From Saccharomyces mikatae IFO 1815 (taxonomy: Eukaryota; Ascomycota; Saccharomycetes; Saccharomycetales; Saccharomycetaceae), in assembly GCF_947241705.1 (NCBI RefSeq), contig NC_079256.1:184053-248052 (forward strand): a DNA stretch of 64,000 nucleotides, given 5' to 3'. The notes beneath the pieces are model-generated. The model had not been told where the DNA came from and ran no database searches. It was given only the letters and a program-made list of their open reading frames with translations. A program made the position numbers and the translations under genes. The stretch's first letter is position 1. Each line of letters starts with the position of its first letter. This document shows, in pieces, positions 1 through 9,617 of this stretch.

Positions 1-1001
1 ATTGGACTCAAATCAACTACTGTCTCAATAACAGTATTGATTAGGAATTCTTCGTGGCCAATATCTGAGTTATGTGAAACGTTGTACAACCGTTGTTTCA
101 CTGGATTTCTCAATGATTCATGTAAGGTTCCCAGAATTGCTTCTTGTAAGTAATCTCTGAGAGTTGGACAATCTTCACAGCATTTTGAAAAGATCCATTT
201 TTCCATTAACACCAACTTTTGCAGTTTATTCATTAGTAATTCAGAGTCCCTGCATGTTGTATCCACTAAAACTTTTTCCCAAGCTTTAATTCTAACTTCT
301 CTTCCATGGAGACTTTTGTATTTTGTTTTTAAACCATTAATAATCTTGAAAATGTTACTTGTAGTTGTGTTCATGATATCTAAATTTTCATTTAATCCTT
401 CTTTGATTATCTTGCACAATATTTCATTCTCCCGAGGGTCAATTTTTGTGATCTCAGTATTGAAAACATCATCAAATTGATATCTTTTGGTAAATTTTCT
501 AAAGTTGTTCAAGAATAAAGGAATATCCTCAACATTACTTGTCGTATAGTCAAAAACACAATCTTTCGGATAAAACCTTTTGTTTGTTGAAGTTAAGGTA
601 TCGTATAAATAATAGACCCCTGTAGCATCTATATGCTCGTGTAGGATATTCTTATCATCTTTTATTTCGAGTGATTGTATCTTTTCGATTAAACTCTGAA
701 TTCTATGCTCGACCTTTTCAATGGTTTCTTCGAGTTTTAGTAGTCTTTCCGCAGTTATTTGAATATCATCCGTCTCGGAAAGCTTTTCCTCTTCTTGTTT
801 CAAACCATTCAAAATGTTCTCAAACTTATGTAAACCTCTTTGATATTGCCGCACTTGATCATCTTTAACAGTTAAGTTATTCAACAATGATTGTGCATTA
901 TTGGCAGTACCATTTCTATTGACTTTTGATTGAACCTGCGTAGAAATGTTGAGACATAAATCAGAGTGTTGATGATAAGAATTTGGTGATAACTCATCTT
1001 C
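1..1001 (-). pseudogene. Ty4-family Gag (TY4A-like), partial, no start codon
   Basis: One uninterrupted reading frame of about 333 codons runs from just after a TAA at 1002-1004 to the window edge. Recognisable Gag segments in order are SKVNRNGTANN, QEEEKLSETDDIQ, ILHEHIDATGVYYL, TSTNKRFYPKDCVFDY, AWEKVLVDTTCR, KLVLMEKWIFSKCC and EFLINTVIETVVDLSP. These line up with the Ty4 structural protein, which forms the virus-like particle of this Pseudoviridae/Copia element. There is no ATG at the expected N-terminus; the open frame is entered from LTR-like sequence, so this copy's 5' end is probably deleted and it cannot start Gag normally. The remainder (protease, integrase, reverse transcriptase) lies outside the window. 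The family assignment is strong; the exact clade (Ty4 versus Tsu4) rests on remembered sequence. Confidence 0.75.
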
Positions 1002-1170
1002 TTATATACTAAGTTCTGGACAATTAATAGATCTTTATCTTACTAGTGCAGGAAATTCTATAACTAGAATTTGCCTACTCCAATTCAATTGGTGTCATCA
1101 TAAGAATGTTCGTCATCAACTACATCAATTTATATGAATAAATGAATAGTAGTAATCACTTATTCCAACA
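1..1170 (-). mobile_element. Ty4/Tsu4-type LTR retrotransposon, 5' end, running off the left edge
   Basis: Read on the minus strand, the element begins at 1170 with TGTTGGAATAAGTGATTAC, a standard LTR terminus. It continues through an LTR-like stretch containing CTTAGTATATAAGAAGATGAG (near 990-1013) and then directly into gag-like coding sequence that leaves the window at position 1. The LTR motif block also occurs in the solo LTR at 63020-63293, which supports the LTR call. The stretch between the TATATAA motif and the gag frame is much shorter than a full LTR plus leader, so the 5' end probably carries a deletion. The coding part resembles Ty4 but with many substitutions, which suggests the Tsu4 branch rather than S. 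cerevisiae Ty4. Confidence 0.75.
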
Positions 1171-1442
1171 TATACGGTGTTAGAAGATGACGCAAATGAT
1201 GAGGAATAGTCACCTAAATTAGTGGAAGCTGGAATGCAAGGATTGATAATGTAATAGGATAATGACTGACAACATATAAAATGACAATAAAAGCATATAC
1301 AGAATTATGTAGGATTACGAGTTCTAATTATTGCATTCCTATATCCTCGAGGAGAACTTCTAGTATATTCTATGTACCTAATAATATTACCTTTATCAAC
1401 AATGGAATCCCAACAATTATCTCAAAATTCACCAAATTCTCA
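1171..1442 (+). mobile_element. Ty1/Ty2 delta LTR, truncated at its 5' end by the Ty4-type insertion
   Basis: Sequence from TATACGGTGTTAGAAGATGA through GGAGAACTTCTAGTATATTC to AACAATGGAATCCCAACAAT and a terminal TCTCA matches the Ty2-like delta LTR. It includes the start of TYA (MESQQLSQNSP) at 1402. It lacks the first 65 or so bases, which should lie beyond the Ty4-type element that abuts it at 1170. No primer-binding site follows 1442, so this was a solo LTR before it was interrupted. Confidence 0.85.
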
Positions 1443-1721
1443 AAAGAAAACAATTAATGATATTACTGAAGAACTCCAATGTGAGCACACAAAGGGTCTG
1501 TCACCTCTTGTCACATTTACATTGCTACGTGCTTGGCACAACGCAGACAGGAAAAGTACCTTTCAATAAAAAAGAACACCATTCAATAAAGGGTTCATTC
1601 AACACATCATTAGAGCTGCAGCAATTGGAACAAACTCAAGTTCGCATTTCATTAGTATCACGTTCGTGAGCAATACAATATATTACATTTTTTCAGGCAA
1701 AAAAAAACTATATAAGTCGAC
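1443..1721. other. Intergenic, upstream of the first DUP240 copy
   Basis: No gene seen. A TATA-like ACTATATAAG lies at 1708-1717, just before the DUP240 homology begins. Confidence 0.5.
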
Positions 1722-2429
1722 ATCCAGTCTCACTTAGACGATGATGGTGTCAAGTTGAAGACACTCAATGAACCTAGTGCACATTTAATCGAGAGGAATG
1801 TGTCTTTTCCTAAGGACCTATTCAATTCGTACCTGAGTTATGGGCTCTACGAAATGGCTCATTATACACCACTAATGGTGATGATATTGGTCACCGCGAC
1901 TTTAGTTTTGTTAATTGTGTTTTTTCAAGATAACGATGTTATTCTTGCGTATTCTGTTGTATCGCTTTTTCTTTCCATTATCGTTTTATTAGTGCTTCTA
2001 AGCAGTGGCGGTGATGCGACCTCCAGTAAGGATTTCAAAGTCAAGCTCTTGCTAGAGGTCATTACATGTAAACCAGCGGTAAAAGGGAAGGAATGGAGGA
2101 TAATCACACATATTATGATTCACTATTTACTTGATAATAGCTTGTTGAATACACCATACTACTTTTATTGCGAGAAAAAGTGCTCTAAATTTTTCGAAAG
2201 CCTGGTTGAACAGAATAGATCCAGTAAATATTCAAGTTCATCAACAAGTGCAGCAGAAAATACACAGTCACTTGCATCAGAAAACGAGGTTTCGAATGGG
2301 GTGGCAACATCACATATTTTTACTTCTGACCCAGATTTGGAGGCTTACTTTATTAACGCTGCAGAACTTTTCAAAGAAGCTCAATTTGAGTATTGGAGAA
2401 AGCAATATCCTGACGCTGATTTACCGTAG
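1722..2429 (+). pseudogene. DUP240 family member, copy 1, start codon lost
   Basis: The frame is open for 235 codons, the normal DUP240 length. The codon aligned with the family's initiator (ATG CAA) reads ATC CAG at 1722, and no in-frame ATG occurs before the first membrane segment. Family landmarks are present: EPSAHLIERNV, then two hydrophobic segments (HYTPLMVMILVTATLVLL and the stretch ending in LFLSIIVLLVLL), LLLEVITCKPAVKGKEWR, NTPYYFYCEKKC and a C-terminal EYWRKQYPDADLP. DUP240 proteins are two-pass membrane proteins of the endomembrane system and plasma membrane. The body is intact, so loss of the start is either very recent or the copy initiates at a near-cognate codon such as the TTG at 1755. 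Confidence 0.75.
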
Positions 2430-2575
2430 AGCAGGGCCTACTATTCACCTAGCATACTTTTACATGAAACAAGTACCAAAATAAACGATGCCAAGAACAC
2501 CTCGAGGCTGACACTCGGGCATTAAACCACACAGGAGTGGGAGTCTGTTTGTACGCTAGGAATGATCTAATCGTA
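2385..2575 (+). repeat. Shared 3' flank of DUP240 copies 1 and 3 (first instance)
   Basis: The last codons and about 145 bp of downstream DNA here (GAGTGGGAGTCTGTTTGT and flanks) recur almost unchanged at 4660-4850 after DUP240 copy 3. This indicates tandem duplication or gene conversion that included the 3' flank. Confidence 0.8.
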
Positions 2576-2890
2576 GTATACTCTTGGAGGAATAAAGACA
2601 CCGTGAGTTCAGTTATTTTGCCCTAGCATGCTACCGTTAGACACCCAACAGTAGTGGGCTACCACTCATTACGGTAGACTGGCAGAGAACCCTTCTTAAT
2701 CGCATAGTATCGCTTCGGACGTTACAACAATGTGTGAAAATGCCTTAAAGAGATACTCTGAAAAGGAGGTTCTGTATTGCTTGAGTATTTGAACAAGGCT
2801 CAATTAGCCCAAGACATATCGCCATTTGGTCAGCATAAAATAGACAAATACTACATTATAACGATAGATAAGACAAGACATAAACTGCCC
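2576..2890. other. Intergenic between DUP240 copies 1 and 2
   Basis: Typical DUP240 spacer. An in-frame extension of the next gene back to 2777 exists but starts only with TTG and lacks family similarity, so I treat it as non-coding. It probably holds the promoter of copy 2. Confidence 0.5.
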
Positions 2891-3607
2891 ATGCAAACTT
2901 CCTCTGAAAATACCGACCTCAAGATGAATACACTCGATGAACCTGCTGCACATTTAATCGAGGACAATGTGGCGCTTCCCGAAGACATGTTCAGCTCATA
3001 TCTGGGCTATCTATTTTATGAATTGGCTCACTTTCCGCCATTCATTTTAATGCTCTTGGTGACCACGAGTTTGGTTTCATTGCTTGTGTTTTTTCATGAT
3101 AGCTACCGCAGCACTTTTTTTTATGTATTCTCATCGTTGGTTTCCGGTTTCTTGTTACAAGGTACTTTAATTGTGTTTTGTGACGAATCAGTCAGGGATC
3201 ATGAGTTTGATACTAAGCTTTTAGTGGAAGTGATCACACGCAAACCCGCAGTGAAGGGGAAAGAGTGGAGAACTATTACATACAAGATGAATCAATACTT
3301 GTTTGATCGTGGACATTGGTTTACTCCCTACTTCTTTTATTGCGATGAGAAGTGCTACCGTTATTTTTTGCGTCTTATTGAAGGAGTAACTCCCAAGAGG
3401 CAGGAAACCACATCAACGGACAATGCCGAGGAAGATATACAGTCTAATATACCGGCCACCACTGCATCCGATGTATCCACTGGACCTGTCACTTCGAGTT
3501 CTGTACCAGTTTTACAAAAGTTGCTGTTCAGGGCAGCGGAGATCGAACAGCAATCACAAGAGAATTACTGGCGAGATAGATATCCTGACATCGATGCGCT
3601 ACTTTAA
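2891..3607 (+). CDS. DUP240 membrane protein, the only full-length intact copy (copy 2)
   Basis: 238 residues, the usual size for this family (UIP3, PRM9, MST28 and relatives). The ATG at 2891 (MQTSSENTDL) matches the family N-terminus. Features: conserved EPAAHLIEDNVALPEDMF (residues 17-34), transmembrane segment about 51-68, second hydrophobic segment about 75-97, DUP core LLVEVITRKPAVKGKEWRTI (110-129), NQYLFDRGHWFTPYFFY (134-150), a Ser/Thr-rich linker, and a C-terminal AAEIEQQSQENYWRDRYPDIDALL. Both termini are expected to be cytosolic. Mst27/Mst28 in this family bind COPI and COPII coats, the former through a C-terminal dilysine. Here the reading frame stops right after DALL, so that signal is absent. 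The S. cerevisiae orthologue cannot be assigned because these genes convert one another. Confidence 0.85.
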   Translation: MQTSSENTDLKMNTLDEPAAHLIEDNVALPEDMFSSYLGYLFYELAHFPPFILMLLVTTSLVSLLVFFHDSYRSTFFYVFSSLVSGFLLQGTLIVFCDESVRDHEFDTKLLVEVITRKPAVKGKEWRTITYKMNQYLFDRGHWFTPYFFYCDEKCYRYFLRLIEGVTPKRQETTSTDNAEEDIQSNIPATTASDVSTGPVTSSSVPVLQKLLFRAAEIEQQSQENYWRDRYPDIDALL

Positions 3608-4023
3608 AGGGAAGATGAAAAGGCTTCTTGTAGGTATTATTTGCCGAGCTATTAACGCTTGTATGACGTTCCGAACTAAACATCGTAGGCGTTTCTGTTC
3701 TACGTAGCAAATACAAATATATATAGCATATGAAACAGTGCGGTTAGGCTTCAATCGCTTATTATCATCAAGCTAGTTAGAATCTCAGAATCATCACAGG
3801 GCTTTACCTATGACTGCTTTTTGCCGTGGTGAATAACTAAGCCACACTTGTCATCATTTTACATTTTTCGCAATGCTATGATATTTGCTGAAAATGCCTC
3901 TAAAATAAGAACAAACGGTGAACTGAACAATGTTCAATAACCGTAAGAAGATCAATATTTTGATAAGCATAAATATATAGGTGCCATATTATATCCATAG
4001 ACAAGGCAAGATATAGATTAGGC
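3608..4023. other. Intergenic between DUP240 copies 2 and 3
   Basis: AT-rich spacer with no supported gene. It has the same general make-up as the other DUP240 spacers, for example ATAAATATATAG at 3969 and GACAAGGCAAGA at 4001, motifs that also precede copies 2 and 7. Confidence 0.4.
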
Positions 4024-4702
4024 ATGCAAATCCCTTCGGAAAACAACAACGTGAAACTGGATACGCTTAGTGAACCTAGTGCTCATTTAATCGAGGAAAA
4101 TGTGGTTCTGCCCGAAGACACGTTCAGTTCGTATCTGAACTACCTACTTTATGAATTGGTTCATTGTAAACCGATAGTGATCTTAGTGTCAGTAATCACA
4201 ACTTTGGTTCTATTGATTATACCTTTTCACAATATCGATATCTGCGCTGTAGTCTTCATGATATCCTTTTCTCTATCCATTCTGTCTTTGTTTCTGGTTG
4301 TGATGCACAAGTTCGTGTTACCGGTCGCTGAACAGGGATTCATTATAAAGCTTTTAGTGGAAGTCATAGCATACAAGCCTGCGGGGATGGCATGGGGCAC
4401 TATTGCTTGTAATATGAACCAATATCTATTCAAGGAGAGACTATGGAATACACCGTATTATTTCTTCACCACTTTTATCCGTGAAGTGAACTCTGGTTCG
4501 CTCTCGGATTCCTCATCGAATAATACCGAGGATACCCAATCGCCTGTCTCAGCAAAGAAGACTTCAAATGATCCAAACAGATTTCATTATATTAGATCGG
4601 ACCCATTTTTAATGACGTATGTTTAGAAGGCAAACAGAAATAGAAAAGGAAGCTCAACTTGAATACTGGAGAAAGCAATACCCTGACGCTGATTTACCGT
4701 AG
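4024..4702 (+). pseudogene. DUP240 family member, copy 3, frameshifted near the C-terminus
   Basis: Begins with a normal ATG (MQIPSENNNVKLDTLSEPSAHLIEEN), two membrane segments and LLVEVIAYKPAG. The frame stops at 4626 after 200 residues. A +1/-1 shift at about 4622-4634 separates it from the conserved tail (EIEKEAQLEYWRKQYPDADLP, ending at 4702). The DUP core is also shortened: the usual VKGKEW reads GMAWGT, and the cysteine-containing FYCEKKC region is missing. A truncated protein could be made, but loss of the conserved C-terminus makes function doubtful. Confidence 0.7.
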
Positions 4703-4850
4703 AGCAGGGCCTACTATTCACCTAGCGTACTTTTATATGAAAGAAATACCAAAATAAACGATGCCAAGAAAACCTCGTAGCTGACACTCGGGCGTTAAAC
4801 TACACAGGAGTGGGAGTCTGTTTGTGCACTAGGAATGATCTATTCACACT
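4660..4850 (+). repeat. Shared 3' flank of DUP240 copies 1 and 3 (second instance)
   Basis: Near-identical to 2385-2575, including GAGTGGGAGTCTGTTTGT. Similarity extends from the last 15 codons into the downstream spacer. Confidence 0.8.
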
Positions 4851-5169
4851 TCAAATTTGGAGAAATAAAAGCAAACACAGAGAGTTTAGTTATTTTTGCT
4901 TTAACACGCCACATTTTGATACTCAACAGTAGTAGATGACTAGTTGGATCACGGTTTAACAGTAGAGAACACTTCTCAATCCCATTTCACCGCTTCAGAC
5001 ACTGTTGCAATTGGTGAAAAATGCTTTTAAAAGTAAAGAAAGAATTTAGATAAGGGTCCAGTGTCGTTTGATAAAATGGCAATCGATAGAAGACGAATAC
5101 AATCATAACCAGTGTAAAATATCGTCGGCAGTACACTATAACCATAGATAAGCCAGTGCTTAAATTGGA
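4851..5169. other. Intergenic between DUP240 copies 3 and 4
   Basis: Nothing supported. It resembles the spacer before copy 2 in its order of short motifs. Confidence 0.4.
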
Positions 5170-5840
5170 ATGCGAACCACTTAGATAATAACGATTCCAA
5201 AATCGGATACCTTCAGTGAATCCAATGCACACTTCATCAAGAAAAATGTAGTTCTTCCTGTAGACATATTCAATTTGTATCTGAGCTATCGGTTCTACGA
5301 AATGTATTATTGTATTTCACTCACGTTTTTGTCCATGGTAATGGGAGTTTCGATCTTAATAATCATTTTTTTTGTGATAACCTGTCATACCTTGCCATTT
5401 CTGTAGGCTGATTTACCGGGTTTTGCCGACTTTACCAATTGTTAAAATTAAAGTTCTTTTAAAACCGATCAGTCATCAAGACTTCACATTAAACTGTTGG
5501 TAGAGGTGATAGCAAGCAAACCAACTGTAAACGAGAAAGAGTGAAAAACGATTGCATATAATATGAATCAATGTTTCCTTGAAAAGGGACTATGGAATCC
5601 CCATACTACTTTTACAGTGGTAACAAATGCCACAAATTCTTCACCATTCTTAGCAATGTAGTAGATTCTGATTCAAAGTCAAATTCTTCAGCAACGGAGA
5701 CTTCAGACAGTACAACTAGTACTTGTAATGCTGCATCAAACCCGATTTTGAAGGCATACAAATTGACGGCAACACAAATAGAAATGGGAGCTCAGAGTGA
5801 GTATTGAAGAATGCAATATTCCGACTTTGATTTACCTTGA
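5170..5840 (+). pseudogene. DUP240 family member, copy 4, heavily decayed
   Basis: Starts ATG CGA ACC ACT TAG, so translation would end after four codons. Family blocks are still readable in shifting frames: SNAHFIKKNVVLPVDIFNLYLSY, LLVEVIASKPTVNEKE, and from 5592 MESPYYFYSGNKCHKFF with a Ser/Thr linker and QIEMGAQSEY near 5800. Several stops and frameshifts lie throughout. Confidence 0.85.
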
Positions 5841-6114
5841 AGAATATGCTTTCTATTTACCTAGCATATTTCTATAAAGCAAGTGCCAAATAAACGACTT
5901 TAAAAACATCTTGAAACGAGAAATTAAGTGTTAAATCTTATACCATACGGGTACTATGAATTTCGAGAGTGGATTATTTTATGCTAATGGAAGTTCCAGT
6001 GTATGTTCATAATAAGGGTTCTGTCAGTTTTTGTCACATTCTATTGTTGTCGCTTCTCATAATGCAGCCAAGAAAATCCGAACAATAAAAGAAGAAAAGA
6101 AATCTCAAAAATGC
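5841..6114. other. Spacer after DUP240 copy 4
   Basis: DUP240-type 3' flank with no gene seen. Base composition becomes strongly AT-rich at the boundary with the mitochondrial insertion. Confidence 0.4.
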
Positions 6115-6164
6115 ACAATACATAATAATTACATAAAATAAATAATTATTGTAATTATTAATGA

Positions 6165-6330
6165 AGCCATATTTTGACCTAAAGTATTAGGTGAATAGAA
6201 TACAAATAATGCTAAGATTAACATAAATAGGAATACAGTTACTAAATCTTTAAAAATAAAGTAGGAATGTATTGAAATTCTATCTAATTACCTGTAATAC
6301 CTAATGGATTAGATGAACCATAAATATCGG
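6165..6330 (-). pseudogene. COB: COB (cytochrome b) internal fragment in the nuclear mtDNA insertion
   Basis: Encodes the segment from GSSNPLGITGN to FYSPNTLG of apocytochrome b, a core subunit of respiratory complex III encoded in mitochondria. A one-base deletion after GITGN (near 6288) puts the rest out of frame. It is dead in the nucleus, because mitochondrial code and promoters are not used there. Confidence 0.88.
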
Positions 6331-6509
6331 TTCGATTTCGATTAAGGTTATTCATGATAATAAGAGATATTTGTAGAAAGTATATATAATTAAATATATT
6401 CTTTTATTAATTAATAATGTATAAATAATATACATTATATAAAATACATCTTTATTATAATATTATATTAAATTTAATCGATGATTAGCTGGTTTAATTG
6501 ATGTTATAT

Positions 6510-6615
6510 TGAAAAAATAAAAGGTGGTAAAGGAACAACGATTTTATTTCAACAAGAATATTGTAAGACCAATTATTTATATTATTTACATAGTTTTTTA
6601 GCTAATTTAGGTTAT
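6510..6615 (+). pseudogene. Fragment resembling a LAGLIDADG intron endonuclease
   Basis: The + strand reads GGKGTTILFQQEYCKTNY followed by LYYLHSFLANLGYY and a stop. The pattern (F-Q/Y-Q-E-Y, YL..LH..L..LGYC) is that of group I intron homing endonucleases/maturases of yeast mtDNA. It lies between the two COB fragments, in the opposite orientation. It is too short to name the intron. Confidence 0.5.
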
Positions 6616-6664
6616 TATTAATTGAATCTCTTACGATTATAAAAAATTCCATTGAAAAGTAAAT

Positions 6665-6905
6665 ATTTATAATTTATCCATTTCTACATGACATGCTCCA
6701 ATTTGTCCTAATAATACAAAATTGAATACAAAGATAAAGAAGAAGAATTTAGATAATACTTTAAAAGTACTACCTCTTAAAACACTTCTATCAGTAAAGG
6801 GTAAAACTAATAATACTAAAATAGCTGCAAACATCAGAATAACTCCTAATAATTTATCAGGAATAGATATTGAAATAGCATAGAATGGTAATAAGTATCT
6901 AAATA
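6665..6905 (-). pseudogene. COB: COB (cytochrome b) 3' fragment in the nuclear mtDNA insertion
   Basis: Open in one frame from [10 protein letters not shown] through [26 protein letters not shown] and [15 protein letters not shown], then MDKL and a stop, where the true gene continues. The sequence is close to yeast COB with a few substitutions. It therefore ends at a rearrangement breakpoint near 6672. Confidence 0.9.
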
Positions 6906-7331
6906 ATATATATATTATATAAATTAGTGTATTTATATTAGAAAATATATTTTTATAATATTCATTTAAATTTTAGTATAAAATTATCAGATTAATTATC
7001 TTATTAGAACAACTTCATATTTAATATGATAATAAATATTATAATGAATAAACATTTTTATTGTATTGATATTTATATTATATTTTGATATATAAATTTC
7101 ATATTTATATTTATAGTAAAGAAATTTTATAATTAAGGATAGAATTTTAATAGTAGTAATATTATTATTAAATATTTACAAATAAAGTAATTTTAATAAA
7201 AATAATATATTTATAAATTAGTATTAAATTATATTACATTCTATTCTATTAATTATTTCCTAATCAAACTGGTGTTATAGTTTCTCTGGTTTTGATTATG
7301 TTTTGTTTTTGCTCTTCATGCTTTGTTATAG

Positions 7332-7521
7332 GTGAAAAATTTGAAAAGCCGATTAGACATCAAGATTTCGAGACCAAGCTTTCTTCAGATTGATAATAAA
7401 GAATATTCCAAAAGATACAGACCCAACCCTGAAGGCGTGTATATCGACAGCAGTGCAAGTAGAAGAAGAGGCTCAACGTGAGTACCGGAGAAAGCAATAC
7501 CCGGACGCTAGTTTACTTTAA
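7332..7521 (+). pseudogene. DUP240 remnant, copy 5, to the right of the mtDNA insertion
   Basis: Begins with a short piece equivalent to EKPIRHQDFETKLS (7336-7385), then jumps to the C-terminal region ([32 protein letters not shown], ending TAA at 7521). The N-terminal half and the DUP core are gone. The mtDNA insertion abuts this remnant on its left. Confidence 0.75.
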
Positions 7522-7839
7522 AGCAGAAGCTTTGTGATTTGCTTAGTATGCGTTATAGATTTATAGAGTAAGTATCAAAATAAGCAACTACAAGGGGATC
7601 TCAAACTAGTAGCCGTTCGTAAAACTGCGTATCGTTGTTGCACTTTCACTATATATTGTTTCGGAAAGTTTAACAATTGCTAAAAATATGCCTCGAAAAA
7701 AGCGATCGGGCAAAGGGTTCGGCACAATTAAGACATTTGATCAAGATTCAATCAGCATAAGAATAGATTGCTATTTTTGTCAGTGTAACGTCTGCCAACA
7801 TATTACTACGACCGTAAATAAGATTAGTTTGGATTACTT
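7522..7839. other. Spacer between DUP240 copies 5 and 6
   Basis: A 72-codon frame from 7688 (MPRKKRSGKG) has no family similarity and overlaps copy 6. I see no gene. Confidence 0.4.
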
Positions 7840-8511
7840 ATGCAGTATCATCCAGAAAGTACCGATGCCAATGTGGATGTGCTCGATGAATCCAGTACTC
7901 ATTTAGTAAGTAAAATGTAGCTCTTCCCATGGCCATAATTCATGCGTACCCAAGTTGTTGGATATATGAAGTGGCTAACTGCAAAAGGATATGATGTTCA
8001 TTTCAGGTAATCGTAATTTCAGTTCTGTTGAGTATGATTTTTCATGTTAGCGTCATCCATGCTTTATGTATTATATCCTGTGGCCTCGCTTTAGTATGTT
8101 AAAGTATGGCACATCTTTACCCCACTGTTCCAATGAACCATGTGAATTTTAGAATGAAACTTCTACTGGACGTGGTGACACATAAACCAGTAGTAAAGGG
8201 AAAGAATGGAGAACTATTACATACAATGTGAAACAATATTTATTTGATTAAGGACTGTGGCATACACAGTACCATTTTTACAGTCAACAGGACCGCTGTC
8301 GTTACTTTCTAAGCCTTATTGGCGGGAAAACCTTCAAGAAGTAAGACAAATCATCCACCAACAATGTGATGGACGTACAGCACACTGAATTATCACTTTT
8401 AATCCCAGACCTAATTATCAAAAGTGTCTTTCCAAGGCAGCCGAAATCGAACAACAGTCTCAAAGTGAATATTGGCGACAAGAATATCTGGATGTCGATA
8501 AGTTTTTTTAG
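7840..8511 (+). pseudogene. DUP240 family member, copy 6, decayed
   Basis: ATG at 7840 (MQYHPESTDANVDVLDESSTHLVSKM) is followed by a stop after 26 codons. Later blocks in changing frames are LLLDVVTHKPVVKGKE (about 8160-8205), a stop inside the conserved NQYLFD motif, CRYFLSLIGGKTFKK, and SQSEYWRQEYLDVDKFF ending at 8511. Premature stops and frameshifts are numerous. Confidence 0.85.
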
Positions 8512-8907
8512 ACAGAAGATGGGAGACATTCATATACGACTTTACCAGGCAAGGGATTGCCCGTCGCTTGACGATGCAAGCATGTGTCAAATTCAGTACA
8601 TTTATGATTTTGTGTAGTAGGATACAAATATATACGGCGCACCAAATAGTGCGTTTGCTCCAAAAAATCATAGAATCTCATCTGTTGGTCGTGCTTTGCT
8701 GCGGTGAATACCTATTCATCGTTACTTTCAGTTTCATTATGCATCACTTCGCGAAATGCGATATTGAAAATGCCTCTAGAGATAAAAGAATCGTGAAAAG
8801 GGTCCTGCATAAATAAAACACTTGATCAGTATGCAGTAGCACAGGAACAGGTTGCTATTTCAATCAAAAATACAATAGTCATAGACAAGGCAAGGCAAAA
8901 ATTGAGC
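8512..8907. other. Spacer between DUP240 copies 6 and 7
   Basis: Spacer resembling 3608-4023 (both carry ATACAAATATATA, a CATCAC/CATCACTT block and GAAAATGCCTCTA). No gene supported. Confidence 0.5.
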
Positions 8908-9617
8908 ATGCAAGCCGCTTCAGAAAATGCCGATTCCGAATTGAATACGTAAAGTGAACCTATTGCGCACTTAATCGAAGAAAATGTGGCTCTTCTTAAG
9001 GACATATTTTATTCGTCCTTGAGTTATTTGCTCTACGAAATGACTTTTTATAAACCGATCATGTTTACGGTCCTAGTGACCGTGAGTGTTATTTAGCAAT
9101 TGTGTTTCTTCATGATAAAATCGAAGATTGCGTTGTGGTTTCAATGGTCTCACTTTTTATATCCATTACCATTTTATTGATGGTTTTTTATTGTATTCGC
9201 GGTCGGGATCTGGGATAATGATTACAGGGTTAAGCTTTTATTAGAAGTCATTACACGTAAACCAACAGTAGAGGGAAGGAATGGGGAATAATCACACATA
9301 ACATGAATCAGTATTTACTTGACAATACTTTATGGAATACTCCATATTACTTTTATAGTGAGAAAAAGTGCTCTAAATTTTTCAAAGGACTCGTCGGACT
9401 GACAAGGTCGAGTGCATTATTCAAGTCGCCAACGAACGGTGCTGAGAATACGCAGCCAAATACCCCAGCAAATGAGGTTTCGAATGAAATAGCAAGATTT
9501 TATATTTATAGCCCTGACCCACTTTTAGAAGCTTATTTTGTTGAAGCAGCTGAAGTAGACCAAGAAGCTCAGCGTGAGTATCGGAGAAAGCAATACCCGA
9601 ATGCTAGAGCACTTTAG
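8908..9617 (+). pseudogene. DUP240 family member, copy 7, interrupted in its N-terminal half
   Basis: ATG at 8908 (MQAASENADSELNT) meets a TAA at codon 15. Further stops and shifts occur through the membrane segments. From 9303 the frame is open for 104 codons ([23 protein letters not shown] ... [17 protein letters not shown]), an intact-looking C-terminal half. The whole copy is colinear with family members. Confidence 0.85.

Larger units (their letters stand above)
6115..7250. other. Nuclear insertion of rearranged mitochondrial DNA (NUMT)
   Basis: This stretch is far more AT-rich than its surroundings and contains cytochrome b (COB) coding sequence on the minus strand in two separate pieces. 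Piece one, about 6905 down to 6665, reads [34 protein letters not shown] and [19 protein letters not shown], ending GACHVE. Piece two, about 6330 down to 6165, reads GSSNPLGITGN, then after a one-base loss HSYFIFKDLVTVFLF and ALFVFYSPNTLG. In COB, piece two precedes piece one, so the order is inverted here and the fragment was rearranged before or after insertion. The rest is AT-rich spacer typical of yeast mtDNA. Exact ends are uncertain by tens of bases. It sits inside a DUP240 copy or spacer. Confidence 0.9.

Noticed and set aside
2777-2890. N-terminal extension of DUP240 copy 2 to 276 residues
   Set aside because: Begins with TTG and has no family similarity; the ATG at 2891 matches the DUP240 start.
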